Shown here: piece after piece, positions 23,394 through 35,856 of the stretch
Position numbering within the stretch: position 1 is the stretch's first letter
How the letters are laid out: every line of letters starts with the position of its first letter
NCBI GenBank assembly: GCA_015039365.1
Contig: WION01000478.1
Span: 1-40,131 of the forward strand
Source of the DNA: Amanita rubescens
Taxonomy: Eukaryota; Basidiomycota; Agaricomycetes; Agaricales; Amanitaceae
Direction: 5' to 3'
Length of the DNA stretch: 40,131 nt
Notes under the pieces: generated by a model
What the model saw: only the letters and a program-made list of their open reading frames with translations
The model's database searches: none
What the model was told of the DNA's origin: nothing
Position numbers and translations under genes: made by a program

Positions 23394-25607
23394 ATGAAGA
23401 TCACTCAGAAAATACAGCAATCCGAAAGCAAGGACAGAATTTGGTGGTCGTTCGAATACTTTCCTCCGAGGACCGCTCAGGTATTCAGATCACAGAAGTC
23501 GTGCTGACGCTATTCTCATCTCCTTCGCTAACAGGGTTTACAAAACCTACTAGATCGTATAGAACGCATGAGAGGCCTTGGGCCCGAATTTATAGACATT
23601 ACTTGGCAAGTCTCCTATCTCCACCCGTGTCATATGTCTCTCATGCCGATATGACAGGAATGCCGGTGGAAGGACATCCGAGTTGACATCCGAAATGGTC
23701 AAGACTTGCCAAAGCCTCATCGGGCTAGAGACATGCATGCACTTGACGTGCACTAACATGCCGAAGGAAAAAGTCGATATCGCCTTGCGAGTATGTATTT
23801 TATCATCGCCAGTTGATCTTTTCTCACTCACATCAAATCGTTCCCGCGCTTATTTCCGTCGTTCCATCGCCACAGGAAGCGAAGCAGCATGGTTGCCGTA
23901 ACATTTTGGCACTTCGCGGTGACCCACCAATGGGCAAGGACGAATGGGAAGCCGTCGAAGGTGGCTTCGTACATGGTATCGATCTTGTGAAGCACATACG
24001 ACGCGAATATGGCGACTACTTCGACATCGCTATCGCTGGTTTCCCCCAGCATATGCTTCTCCCGCCGGAAGAGCGTGATCAAGAGATACAATGGCTCAAA
24101 GAAAAGATCGAAGTGGGCTGTGACTTCATCTTTACCCAGATGTTCTATGACGTGGACGTATTCTTTTCCTGGGTGAAAGCCGTGCGTGAGGCGGGGATCA
24201 CGATTCCAATTATTCCTGGTATCGCCCCTATCCAGACATGGAACGGGTTCATGCGTGCGACGAGTTTGGCAAAGACTGTGATACCCCAGCCATGGATGGA
24301 TGTATTGGAGCCGTACAAAAATGACGATGAAAAAGTCAGAGAGTTAGGTACAAAATTGGTGGTGGACATGTGCAGGAAAATCCTAGATTCAAACCTTGGG
24401 ATCAAGGGGCTGCATTTCTATACCATGAATCTAGAAAAAGGAACTAAAATGCTGCTCGAAGAATTGAATTTCGTACCTCGAGTGGAGATCCTCAAACCCT
24501 TGCCTTGGAGACAGGTATGCCGCAGTTGTTTGCGAGTCCACGATACATTAATGTTCTGTGCAGTCCCTTACCCCAAGCAGACGTACAGAAACAATTCGCC
24601 CTATCTTTTGGGCAAACAGAACCAAGTCGTACTTGTCACGCACGGAGAACTGGGATGAATATCCGAATGGTCGTTTCGGTGACTCTCGTAGTCCTGCTTA
24701 TGGAGAACTTGACGGATACGGCGTATGGATAAAGCAAACGGTACAGTCCGATTTTCCTTATCTGTGAAGTGGCTAAAGTTCCATTGCTAACAGAAAGAGG
24801 ATGCTTTGAAATTGTGGGGACATCCGACCACCTCTGACGACATTCGCTCGCTTTTTGCTCGCTTCTGTACAAATGAATTGAAGGCGCTCCCGTGGTCAGA
24901 TCAACCACCTGCGGTTGAGACCTCGGTTATCACTAAGCAGCTTGCTCAGATGAACCGTCTCGGCTTCCTGACGATAAATTCCCAACCTGCAGTTAACGGT
25001 GTCAGAAGTGATCACAAAGTCTTTGGCTGGGGTCCCAGCAACGGCTATGTTTACCAAAAGGCACGTCCTCTTTTCCCTGCAGGAAGCGACATCTGGTGAC
25101 CTTGCGCGCAGGCGTACCTCGAGTTCTTCGTAGAACCCACGCTCCTATCCCTTCTTCTCGAACAGTTAGATAAGGACAATAATATCACGTACTACGTCAT
25201 CAACAAACGTGGTGACTTGAGGACCAACACACGTTCTGATGGCCCCAACGCTGTGACGTGGGGTGTCTTCCCCGGCAAGGAAATCATCCAGCCAACAATT
25301 GTTGAAGCCGTCAGCTTCATGGCCTGGAAGGTATGAATTGCAGTAAACCTTATCTGCCTCGTGTTGTTCAACTTGATTACAGGATGAGGCCTATGAACTC
25401 GGCCAACAATGGGCACTACTCTACGAACCAGATTCGCCCACGCGCAAACTAATCACGGATCTCATAGAAACTTCTTACCTAGTGAACGTCGTGCATAACG
25501 ACTTCCATGACTCCGAAGCCATCTTTGCGCCCTTCTGGAAAGCCGCCGCCCAATATCAAACGATAAAATCCAGCACCAACGCCGCAAATGGTATCAATGG
25601 ACATTAA
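23394..25607 (+). CDS. Methylenetetrahydrofolate reductase
   Basis: Reduces 5,10-methylene- to 5-methyl-tetrahydrofolate, the methyl donor for methionine synthesis. Eight exons (23394-23480, 23535-23605, 23658-23790, 23876-24514, 24564-24740, 24794-25060, 25112-25330, 25383-25607) give 605 residues, the usual eukaryotic length. The N-terminal catalytic barrel shows FEYFPPR (20-26, with the conserved catalytic Glu21), [20 protein letters not shown] and FTQMFYD. The C-terminal half carries the regulatory domain with [18 protein letters not shown] and [10 protein letters not shown], so it belongs to the eukaryotic class regulated by S-adenosylmethionine. Introns 2 (23606-23657) and 6 (25061-25111) begin with GC, and no GT donor keeps frame at either. 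Which of the two yeast paralogues (MET12 or MET13) it matches cannot be decided here. Confidence 0.96.
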
Positions 25608-25878
25608 GTCCGTTATCTTGCACCCCAACCAAATTTGTATTATTTTCTTGTCATTTTATTGCTTTGATTGTATTATGTGCTCCGGGTTCAACCCCCGTTG
25701 CCTTATCCCTCGCATCGATACTGCATCCACATACATCACACAGTATACCACCAGCATTGCATCAACTGCACTTTTACATCTTATTTGAACACCCATTAGT
25801 ATTGTTTGTTTTGTTAAAGACTCTGGGGAGCACATTTTAATAGGTATAAAAATACGTAGAGTCAACGGGAACACCAAT
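25608..25878. other. Convergent 3' region between MTHFR and ELMO genes
   Basis: The two stop codons are 271 bp apart, tail to tail. AT-rich stretches near 25625-25670 and 25835-25860 may hold both polyadenylation sites, so overlapping 3' UTRs are likely. Confidence 0.45.
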
Positions 25879-28775
25879 TTAGTTCAAGTCCGCGAAGAAG
25901 AAATCCGTATTCATCGGTGGTGGTCCAGCCACTTGACCGTTGGGTATATCGACCATCTCGCCAGATAAATCTGAATTTGGGTCAGAATGAGTTCAATTGA
26001 AATTTGAGGTGACACTCACCTAATAGTTTAATCTTCAATCCGATTTCTGTAAGTGCATTGACAAATCCTGCTGTCTCGTTCGAAGCTACGTGTCCGCCGT
26101 CCTTACGGAGCATGTTCAATCCGTCCGTCCAGTCAGCCCAACGCGACAAGTCCGGCGCAACCAGATCCGCCAGAGATCCTTCGTGGATACTTAGTAAAGA
26201 AAACGAAAGCGGAGATGGTTCGAGTGTATTGCCGGGCGGAAGATCATTCTGATCTCGTAACACGTTCGGTGATGGCGCACCAGTCATCGTAGCGATCTCG
26301 CTGATCAATGCCACTTCTATTCTTTCGGGAAGATCCTCAGTTCCGCGTCGGATCGGAAACTTGACCGCGCTATCAACGTAGTACAAATACTTGTGGCTGG
26401 GATCCTAAATTTGAAGTTAATCTCGACATCTATGAGGACAAGGTGATTACAAACCAGCCGCATAAACCGCCATGGCTTGTTAGGCCGACGGACAGCTTCC
26501 TTGGCCGCCATTGACTGGGAAGCTGCGTTTACGAACCAGGCACCTTGCGTTAGGCAGTGTATCCGCTGCTGTCTCACGAATTCATAGGATTCCTTGTGCA
26601 GTTTCAACCGCAGATTGCTGCAGTGGTAAGCATCAGCTCGAAAGACTTCAGAATGGTGTGGCCGAACATACCGCACAGGGACTTTGTTCAAAAAGTCGTC
26701 CTCAAGCTCCAGTTCTTTCATTTGACGGTCCCTCAGAGCCTTGTATTCACATTCGTTGAAGTCACGCTCGACCTCTTCCCACGTCCGAACATGCTCACCT
26801 CGCAGCGCTACCTTGATTCTAATGTTGGTTAGCACCTCTATTCCCAACTGCATATTAGGGACACGTACTGGCTGCGAACGAGTGCAACGACACGGTTAAA
26901 GTCACCGACAGCAGCTCCGCTTTCTGCCCACATACGCAAGAAAAAGTGAGTGGCAAGGCAGTGAACGTTGTAGAATTCCAGTAATAATGGCTGGAATGCG
27001 GTTGAGGTCGTGTCTGGATACTTTGGTCAAGACGGAAACAGCTTGCCACGTTTCAGACTCACAGCCGGGACCAAAAATCTCCCAATGATCCGCCAGTAGG
27101 TCAACCACTTCATTAGATGCTTTGGCAAGGGGACATCGTCGCTCTTGAGGCCGACTCAGTTGCTCGAGAACAAGCTAAATCAATATCAGTGATATATTCC
27201 GATCTTCAGCAGAGCTCCTGACCCTGGAGAAGTCCGGTTCAGTGTGAACAAGTCTTTGCTGTCGGGAGACTATCTTAATCTGGAACTTTTCTTTACAAAG
27301 GTCCTCACGCACCAAACATTCCAAGCCTAGTAGCCCCACATCCTCAAATTCGTGAATTATATCCTCAGACTCGAAGCCAAGTTTGCGCCATTTGAGAACT
27401 TGACCATCGCTATCTACTTCCTCTTCTAATTTGCTATCGATCCATATGGACTCGAGTGCACTCTCATGCTCGGGAGCTTCGTCAGGATCCACGACAGTTG
27501 CCTTTTTACGATAAGCGATTCGAACAAAGTTGGCTTGGAAATCAAGGATGCATGATGTCAAGTCATCAATTGTATGCAAAGACATGAGTTGCTTCATGAT
27601 ATAATTAGTATTCTGAAACAAGAGCTGAAGGTTTGACGCACGACTACAGCCTTTCGGATATCCAACGACTCCAACTCCCTTATGAACTCGTCCCAATAGT
27701 CATCGCCGGCGTGAGATAACAGCGAGTTAATGAACATCATGCTAGACAATAAATAAAATAATTAAGCCAGCCAGTTGAAAAAAGGTTGAGAACGTACCTG
27801 TGTTGAACCATTGCCGTGTCTGCACTTCCAAATCTATTTACAACTGTTTCAAGGAGGCCTGGTTCCATTTGCATTTGTTGGAATACGACTTTGAATCCAT
27901 ATCTGTAAACACAACCTGCAGGCACTGCTGGCGGACTTCGGCTAGAGCTGGGTAGATTGGTGGTCAGAAAATTTATGGGGTCTGCCTCGACCAGTTTTTT
28001 GAGAATTGCAGTGGCAGGACGACAGACGTTGATTAAGGAGTTTGACGATGCCAAGATCTTGACGACTGCTAATATGAACGCCTCGTCCAGGTCTGACCAA
28101 CCGTAATCAAGATCCATTAAATTCTGCATTGATGTCAAAGCATACTGGCAGGTGCGTTAGAATAGTCGCGTTCGCATTGCCGTGACCTCTCACCGCGAGA
28201 GTATTTCCTGTGCTTGCATGGATGACATCAACCAGGCTTGCCAATCCACCATTGCTTAGAAACTCTTTCGCGAATTGTTCTTCCTGAGCTAGATTTCAGT
28301 ACTTTCTTCGGAAAATAGGATCCATACCAACACGTATGTGCCTCTGCAACGAGAACAATGTCTTCCGCAAGTTCTTGTCAGTGATGTTCCTAAGCCTCTC
28401 GGCCGTTTCTCGGGCTTCGCGAACGGGTGAATCCACAAGCCTGATGATGCATGATAAGCAAAGCTCTGGCAACCAACATTCGCCTCACCTTAGATGAACC
28501 TTTGCTCTGATCTTCTTCCTAAGATTCTCGTTGGTAACGAGGTCGTCCAAATCATCTCTGAGAGCAAAGTGTGAAGAAGGCTCCTTGATCTTCAAGTTGA
28601 CACAGAGTTGTCGTATGACGTCGTCGACGGTAAGAGTAGGGTCGATACGCGCCCTTACTGTGATGCCATCGCTTGTCGAGACGGTATTAGTAGGAACTAG
28701 TTGGCTTCTGGATTGCGGCCCGTTGGGAGTGGATGGTGTACGTGGTGTTCTAGGGGATGTATTAAGGGTTGACAT
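25879..28775 (-). CDS. ELMO/CED-12 domain protein with PH-like region
   Basis: Eleven exons (28775-28489, 28440-28334, 28288-28194, 28144-27798, 27741-27642, 27591-27223, 27174-27063, 27013-26869, 26818-26455, 26404-26020, 25970-25879) give 800 residues. ELMO proteins bind DOCK-type exchange factors and help activate Rac. The N-terminus has a disordered Ser/Thr/Pro start, then a region like the ELMO ubiquitin-like and armadillo part (RARIDPTLTVDDVIRQLCVN, then helical repeats to about residue 310). The ELMO signature is WRKLGFESEDIIHEFEDVGL (about 360-380), followed by LLADHWEIFGPG and FYNVHCLATHFFLRMW. Residues about 560-740 (HSEVFRADAYHCS, RFMRL, YLYYVDSAVKFP) fit a PH-type fold. The end is PPPMNTDFFFADLN. 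At the exon 5 end three nearby in-phase GT donors are possible; I used GTGCGT. Confidence 0.9.
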
Positions 28776-29417
28776 GGAGCTCCCTGTTCGAAATCAATGT
28801 CAATAAAATGGTTTGTAACATGGTCGGCAAGAGAGGATCAGAGAGCGTAAGTTACATCGCAAGTACCGATAGATCGGGATGTTCAGACTGACATGCAAAA
28901 ATTCGACGCATCATAGGCGATAGAAACCATCGGGGAAGAGACGTACCGTGCAGTCGGGAAACAGAAAAGCTGCAAGGTGAAAAACCGTGGGAAAGGTGGA
29001 CTATAATGGATAACGGTAGCACACACGCTGTGCCAATGGGTCACCGTTCCACTCCGCAATACCGCGATATACTGCTCAGCATGCAAGGCAAGCCTCACAG
29101 TTCTCTGGCGCATGCTTTTCTTTTTTTTCGGGGAGGGGGGCATTAGAACATGCTTTCGAGTTTGGACCTATGTTTAAAAGAAAGTCTCTACTTGACAGGC
29201 TACCATACATGGCGGTAATGGTCGCCGCGGGTATGACCAGACCAGAGTCGTGGAATTGTCCGTCAGCGCAGAGACAGGTGAAATTCGCGGAATGATGCAC
29301 TGATGGTATTAATTCACGGCGCGGATCCGAAAGCGCTGCCGGGTGGCTGTGACATCTGTCAGCCGCGTCCGAGTCCGCCTCTCAAGCGGAACAAACCACG
29401 AACAGACTAGAATTCTC
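28776..29417. promoter_or_regulatory. Divergent intergenic region (642 bp)
   Basis: Lies between the ELMO start (minus) and the 635-residue protein start (plus) and must hold both promoters. It contains a T-run and a purine run at 29119-29140. No further gene is supported; short open stretches on both strands lack family features. Confidence 0.5.
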
Positions 29418-31380
29418 ATGTATTCTTCAGACTCTTTCGACCTCAGCGCCTATCTCGCTGAAAATGACACTCATTCACCTCTTCTTCAGCTCTCTTTTTC
29501 TCTTCACTCGTTTCCCACTGTTTCTTCATTAGATAGCATTCCACCGTTCCCAGGTCATAGTCTCGCGCACAAAGTCCACTTTGACACATATCTTTCCCTG
29601 CATCAGCCGAATCACCTTAGTGCTTCCTCGCCCAGAACAGGTGACAAAACACATGACGGCATTAGGGTCCTCCTGGCGGGCCCCACCGCTCCTCGGCTTC
29701 GCAATATGATGACAGAAACTCTACATATAAAAAAGTGGCTAGTACGTTACGACACTGATATGTCTATGCCGTGAGGCTGATCATTGTTCATGCCAGAGCG
29801 GGTTAGCGCCGACTTCGACATTCCCCATTAGGAATATATCTAGACATGGTGACTCAACTTGGAAGGCAGAGGGTTCTCTACATACTCCGGAAGAGTTCGC
29901 CGAGGGATTGCGGAAAAAACGTTTTTTGCGCACTCCTGCGAACAGCAAACAAATCAACCGAGGAAAATTAAATCGTAATGCTCTAGTCATCGAGCGAGTT
30001 GTACGCAGGGATAACGTCTCGTTCGACACATCATTAGCGTCCATAAGCACGGAGACTTTAGAGGATGACGTGAACCCTCTTGCCGAGGCGAGCCCCAAAC
30101 CTACTTTCCGATTGAATTGCGCCAACCCCAGTGGGACTCTCCCCACTCCCAGTCTCATGGTATCCACCTCGGACGCTGTTTTCCAAATCTCCCTAGAGTC
30201 TTCGAGCGATATTTCGGCAGATTCTCCAGTAACTCTTGCCGCGAGGAGAGGCAAAAAGACACCGCCGCATCTCTCACTGAAGCAAGGCCATCAAGATGAA
30301 TCCTATCCAAGCATTCCAACTGCATTTCTCGGGACCTCAACCGAACAATGGCCGCAGCATGGCCATATCATGCTCCCCGGAGATGCCCACACGGACCTCA
30401 AGTCCATGATTTCGGCTTTACAGTCTCATCGTGTAGCTGAGCCTTTTCTCTCAGGGAGCGGTACCAAAGGAGGTACACCTTGGCTGCAAAATAAGGCAAC
30501 TGGGAATCAAGATAGTGACTCTGATGAATGGGCTTTTGCCGATGCGTTCGTATCTGAATATGGTGATCTCTCGCTTGGAAGCTCTGTTGGGAATCCGACT
30601 GCGAGTTTTATTGTATCATCAACTGGTATCAGTGATTCTGAGACATCTGACGCTGACGGAAATGAATCTGCCCTTTCTTTGCTTCCTGAGACGTGCCCCT
30701 CTACCCAGCGGGGTGGACAGCCGATCACTCCTTTGCCGCAAGGTCCTGCACTCAGAACCTCACCCCAAGAAGTTCGCGGAATATTGAAAGGCTGTAAGAA
30801 CGTTCGGTTCGCTTCCTTACCCATTAGGCAGCGGCCAGACGATGAAACCGAACAGGAAAGCTGGCCGGATAGTTCCGCACCACGGTCAGTGTCTACACGC
30901 ATTGCAGAAGCGCAGCACATGGAGGGGAGAGGTGTGGGACGCGCGTCGACTCTCTCCAGTAGTGGACCTTCAAGAGTACGCTCGAGACCGCCAAACCCAT
31001 TCAAACCAGTGCTTGATCAATCTCGTATGATAACGCAGGCGACCCGTTCAGGCAACCGATCGGTTTCGTCCTCTGGTGGTAAGCGTAAAAGCGGTGCAGC
31101 GCCGGCGGAAATCATTGGGGCTAGCTCACAACGCCATACTATTGCACAGCTGCCATCCGCTGCTTCAAAAATGCAAGCAGTACCCACTGGCCGTCTACGC
31201 CGAGTGACCGACGCGGGGAGATTAGCGAACAAGGAAAACGGGAAACGGTTGTCCATCAAGCCAAAGTTGGACGAACACGCTGGTCAACGAGATAGTTCTA
31301 TATGCCAACCAAAGGATGCCCCGGCGAGGAAAAGGCTTCAGACACCTCTACGCACTATCCTAACTCGCTTCAACAAGTAG
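29418..31380 (+). CDS. Hypothetical protein with PP1-docking-like motif (635 aa)
   Basis: Exons 29418-29741 and 29797-31380 give 635 residues, with one 55-bp intron. Residues 1-108 are partly ordered (MYSSDSFDLSAYLAEND at the start, IRVLLAGPTAPRLRNMM near the junction). Exon 2 adds a basic stretch (LRKKRFLRTPANSKQ) and then a long disordered Ser/Thr/Pro region. At residues about 436-447 lies GILKGCKNVRFA, where KNVRF (442-446) fits the RVxF docking motif for protein phosphatase 1. The C-terminus is basic (RLRRVTDAGRLANKENGKR; KENG resembles an APC/C KEN box). These short motifs suggest a cell-cycle or phosphatase regulatory protein, but that is inference; I do not recognise the family. A tRNA gene follows 190 bp downstream. 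Confidence 0.8.
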
Positions 31381-31571
31381 ACAATGTTTCAATACCCGCA
31401 GTAGATAGGAAATATATACAGTGATATATTGCTTGCGTTTTGTGTATTGATTTCGTATGGGTCTTCCCACGGTGGGGAGCAAGGTTTCTTTCTCACCACG
31501 TGCGGATCGCTATTCCTATCAGGAACGTATGTTTGGGTCATATGGAAGAATCCGAGAACTAAAAATTCACC

Positions 31572-31652
31572 GGCCTGATGGTCTAGTAGTATGATTCCTT
31601 GTTAGGGTTAACCAAATCGAGGAGGTCCCGGGTTCAATTCCCGGTCAGGCCC
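31572..31652 (+). tRNA. tRNA-Pro (AGG) with a 9-nt intron
   Basis: The acceptor stem GGCCTGA (31572-31578) pairs perfectly with TCAGGCC (31645-31651), followed by discriminator C. The D-arm/A box reads TGGTCTAGTAGTATG and the T-arm/B box GGTTCAATTCC (31631-31641). The anticodon stem is CCTTG/CGAGG. The anticodon AGG (31604-31606) lies in the loop TTAGGG, followed by a 9-nt intron (about 31608-31616) one base 3' of the anticodon, the canonical tRNA intron site. The mature length is 72 nt. A T-rich RNA polymerase III terminator is at 31658-31667. Confidence 0.93.
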
Positions 31653-32896
31653 GAGTGTTTTTCTTTTGTAATTTACGACAAAGATCTGCTTCCAATGGTG
31701 ACGAACGTTTATGTTCAATCGGCTTTTTTGTTACCTAATTCAATAAATCCCATGTTCTCCGGTGAGTGAGATATCGGCAGGGAGATCAAATGTTAATCAA
31801 GGTTTCCCTCTTCTTGTCCGGATTTCGTTGAATCCCGCACGCCCCAAATATGGCGTCTCGCTTGTGATGCCTGGAAAATTTTGTAAATGGCCATGTCGGG
31901 ATCAAATAAATCAAGCCATGACAAAAACGGACATCTCGTTGTTCCGAAGCTGCCACTCGCATGTCATCAATTCAATGAAAGGTATGAATGTGCCACCCGG
32001 ATGACCGGGCTTAAATTCAACGTACCTCCGTACGCCCACATGCCGCGCGACCATAAACGATGAAGTGAATATTGACCAACATGTTGACAAAATTAGTCCG
32101 TAATAAGAGCGCCGAAATCTGCTGTTCCCATCAATGAATATGACAAGGAAGTTTACGAAAGGTTACCAAATCGATGCGACGTTTGGGAAGCTCATGACCA
32201 TATATCATCGTGTGACCCGATTGGCTTACACACGCGTGTAATACTAATCAGTGGCAAGCAAGTCGTGCCAGTCAGAGACACGTTTCAGGATTTAAAGGTT
32301 AAAATCGCTTACACCGTCCTTATCTCGATATCTACCATGAGCGCATGAGCCAAAGGAAGCTGTTCGGGGTGCTTCCCTGTCTGTATTTGTGATCATGTCG
32401 TTGGACGTGGGGAATTTACGTACATATGCACATATTCTGGACTCTTACAGGGTTCTAATTAGGGTCGCGTCCTTCCTGTTATTGTTTCTTTCCTGATTGT
32501 GGAACTCGCGTACGTATTACAGCTCTGTATAATCGCATTACATTATTAATATATACTGGTTAACTATACACAAGATGAATGAAGGTATATATAAGATTCC
32601 TCTTCCAATAAACCGATTTGTAATGGGTAATATATGTATATACGGGTACCATACAACAAAAGGCTGACGAGCGGCGAAGGTTAATGAATGTCGGCGAAGA
32701 TATGTACATGGATGAGGTCAGATATCAGAGACTCAATAGATGGATAATAGAATTCAACCGCGGGAGAAACAAAATGAAAAGTGGGGTGGCGAAGACGAAA
32801 GATTCAAGAAAAGATCACAGACCAAGCTTTAGTGTTGCCTGCGGATCGTTCAATGGTAATAGAGCAATTGTTTTGATAATTTGGGGCGGTGTCGAA
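31653..32896. other. Intergenic region (1.24 kb)
   Basis: Downstream of the tRNA and 3' of the Con7-like gene. CpG frequency is normal, so there is no decay signature like that at 1043-2307. AT-rich segments at 32515-32650 contain TATATA runs, probably 3' UTR and terminator of the Con7-like gene. Open stretches at 31762-32004 and 32684-32890 show no family features. No gene is supported. Confidence 0.5.
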
Positions 32897-34913
32897 TTAG
32901 ATTCGACGGTCAAATTCGTCGCCGCTGCCCGGTCCAATGCTGGCATGGCCTGTCCCTGGTCTTCCAGTGCTGTCGTTGTCGTACACATCATAGCCATCCA
33001 CCGCTGTCTGCAATGGAGGTAGCATGGGATGTGTCTGATAACCTGGTAATGGTGTCAATAGAGTGCTGTTTGGCGGCAGACGACTCGGCGCCACACGAGG
33101 CGAAGTTGATGGCGGTGGCGGGTGTGACTGAGGTTGATCATGGTGCACGCTTATTTGAGTCATCTGCCCGTGATGCTGACTAGAGACGGAGGGCACATAT
33201 GGGTAGTGGGCGTCCGACCGTGTCGGAGCAGGATGCCAAGAAGAGGTGGTGCCCTCCCCATACCTCGGTCTAGAGTTGACATCGCCGAAATATCCGCCCA
33301 AGTGTTCTTCACGTTGGTCGACTGGGTAACGCAGTTCGTCCGCCGATAAAGCATAGCGCCCGTTCGTCGACGAGGGGGGAACATGACCTGATGACATACC
33401 CAGGCTCATGTGGGAATGGCGTTGCATGTCTTGAACGTTGTGGCCGTATCGAGCAGAATCGTACGTCGTCGAGTCCTCGTAACGCCCCGACGCACTGCCC
33501 CGGCGGATGGATCCACCAACTAGCTGCGTTGCTTCAGCCTCTTTTTTTGCTTTACGCCATTGCTTCCGCAGCTCTTTAAATTCTGCCATAGAAAAGGCAT
33601 CAATTTCGTCGAGGCGGGGGAATTGTTAAAGACGTACCGCTAGGACTCCGCTTAGAACCATGCTTCTGCATGGTGACGTGGGCATTGAGATGATTGAGAG
33701 TCCCATAGGCTTTGGTGCAATTTGGCCATGAGCACTGGTATAAACGCTCGATCTCATCGTAACGACGACGAGGCCTTTTCTTTACCGCATTACCTGGCAG
33801 AGCAACGAATGAATAGGTTCTGTTGTTCCCGTCGCCACCGCCCTGATCGCCACCGCCTGTATGCGATTGGGATGATGATGGAGGGTTGACGCCGATACCA
33901 AAGCCCGAATTAGAGGTCACAGAATTGCCTGTGTTGGGTGGGGAAGGACCATAGTGCGAGTCGTGAACGGGACTGGCTAAGCCGGCCGAGAAATTCGGCC
34001 GCAGAGGAGATATGGGGTGGTGGCCCCCGCCGGAGGAATTATTGCCTACCGATTCAAGTGAACGATGGGAAGTGAGGGTATGTTTCCACCCAGAAGAATA
34101 ATTGTACGGCTCGTGGCGGGCTTCGCGAGAGTCAAAGCTGGAGACTCGCTGCAAAGACGGCACATAATTGGACGATGACCGCAGACTTGCAGGCATATAT
34201 GCAAAGTCATATTGCGAATATCGCAAGCTGGGATCAGAGGATGGCATGGGGTACAGATTAGCGCTGCCTAGTATAGCGGGTTCAGACATGCGCTTCTGGC
34301 CATGCAATGGAGAGTTACCCGTGGAATATTTATCTCCGCGAGAATACTGGTCTATCATGGGATCTTGTGGCGTATTAAACCGATCCCCCCCCATAAATGG
34401 TGGTCCTGAATGGGGGAATCGGTCCTGTGAATGTGGCGCGCTATGCGGCTGGGGAAACGAGGAAGGCGAATGGGCCTCTACGGGGGACGGCGTGCTTGAC
34501 AGATAGGCGGCAGTGGCTTCGGAACCTCTGACAGAGGGTGCGGTATTAGAATTTAAGCTATCTTGTGACGGCGGTTGATAGGATTGTGAGGACGGAGGAA
34601 AAGACGGGTTCTGTGGACTATTCTCGTACATTTCTTGGGCGGGCACCTGGGGAACGAGGGAGTCTGTGACTCGATTGACATAGTGATAATTGCCCGAACT
34701 CGTTGGACGGGAATTGGGGGACGAACCACGGTCGTCGTCCACTATGTCGGAGGGGGAATCGGGGAGGTCGGGAGAGGGCCTGTCGGGACGGGCGGAAAAG
34801 AGCGTCGAAAGGGAGGCAAGTCTAGGACGGGGCAGAAAATGGTTAGATGGATAGTCAGGTATATATTTCGGAAGGTCGAGGTGAGAAGGTTGCGGGAGGA
34901 TTTGGGGCATCAT
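32897..34913 (-). CDS. CON7: Con7-like C2H2 zinc-finger transcription factor (653 aa)
   Basis: Exons 34913-33638 and 33582-32897 give 653 residues, joined by a 55-bp intron that falls just after the zinc finger. The finger is YQCSWPNCTKAYGTLNHLN followed by AHVTMQKHG (about 395-420), preceded by KKRPRRRYDEIERL and followed by EFKELRKQWRKAKKE; this arrangement is characteristic of the fungal Con7 family, a nuclear regulator of morphogenesis and cell-wall genes. The remaining sequence is disordered and rich in S, P, G, Q and H. I used the first ATG of the pair at 34913/34910. The sequence upstream (GCTAG before the leader) could be a splice acceptor, so a short 5' noncoding exon is possible. 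The clear family pattern supports transcription-factor function; target genes are unknown. Confidence 0.88.
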
Positions 34914-35564
34914 CTCAATCAAGAGAAGGGTCCCGCTAACGGACTAGCAATAAAAAGGCGGTGAGATATAAATGAACGGGCAGAATGAATGGAGGGTTGG
35001 ATCGTTTGAAGCCCATTTTCCCTCTCGGTTTTTGCAAATCCTCAATCTTACATCTCCGGTTATGTTGACAATCTCAGATCCGTGTGACGACCACGCGGTC
35101 TCATTGGTCCTCGTATATACGTCTTCTAGAACCTTGTGACCCTGCCGTCACGCTACTCTTTCAACCTTCCACAACCTGCCGCTCACCGTTGCGGCTACTC
35201 ACTACTTCCCGATTCACCAACGCTTCCTATTCATCTCTTCCCCTTCTTTCCGCTCGATTCCCTCTCTCTTATATCCCAAAGACGCACCCACCCCCCCGGT
35301 CATCTAATAATTCCATTTGCGGCCGTGCATGTGGGAACGTCATTAAATGGTTATCAAACCGGATAAACAAGGGCTTGCCAAATACATACATACAACGCTA
35401 GATCTCATCGCCTTTACGAAAACGTTCTCAGCTCCATTCAGCTCATACCCCACACAGTGGTTCACTCTTCGACCGCGTTCATACGTATTCATTACGCTCT
35501 CCGCCTCACGGGCCCGTGCTGTCAACCCTTCCATGCTACTAGCTTATTTCCTTGTCTAAATCCA

Positions 35565-35617
35565 GCGGCAATGCCGCGACGGATTTAATCAAGAAGCTCT
35601 ACCGCTTCGGGTAGCTT
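35565..35617. other. Two tandem hairpins, one with a UUCG-type loop
   Basis: Hairpin 1: GCGGC (35565-35569), loop AAT, GCCGC (35573-35577). Hairpin 2: arms AAG-CT-CTACC (35594-35603) and GGTAGCTT (35610-35617) around GCTTCG, with a two-base bulge. The sequence resembles a structured RNA or terminator, but nothing shows transcription. Confidence 0.35.
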
Positions 35618-35856
35618 GTAATATTTCGACGCGATGTCCCGTCGTCATCGTTGTTTCGTGATTCAGATCACGCCGACTGAATGGATCTTTTTTTTAGTCG
35701 CTATCATCACATCACTGGTTGTTCCGCTCGATCACCCTTTAACTTTCCCTTTTTTGTCTCTCTCGTGGGATATGCTTTTGAACCGTCAAATTGACATACA
35801 TACGTCAATAATGGGAAAGCTCGGCGTTCCGGCCTTCGCGGGGTAGATGTATCTGT

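Noticed and set aside
29076..29300. Minus-strand open frame of 74 codons between ELMO and the 635-residue gene
   Set aside because: No ATG-initiated conserved features, and it lies in the divergent promoter region.
35343..35846. Small open frames on both strands upstream of the hairpins and downstream to 35846
   Set aside because: Short, overlapping on both strands, serine/proline-rich from pyrimidine tracts, and without conserved motifs.
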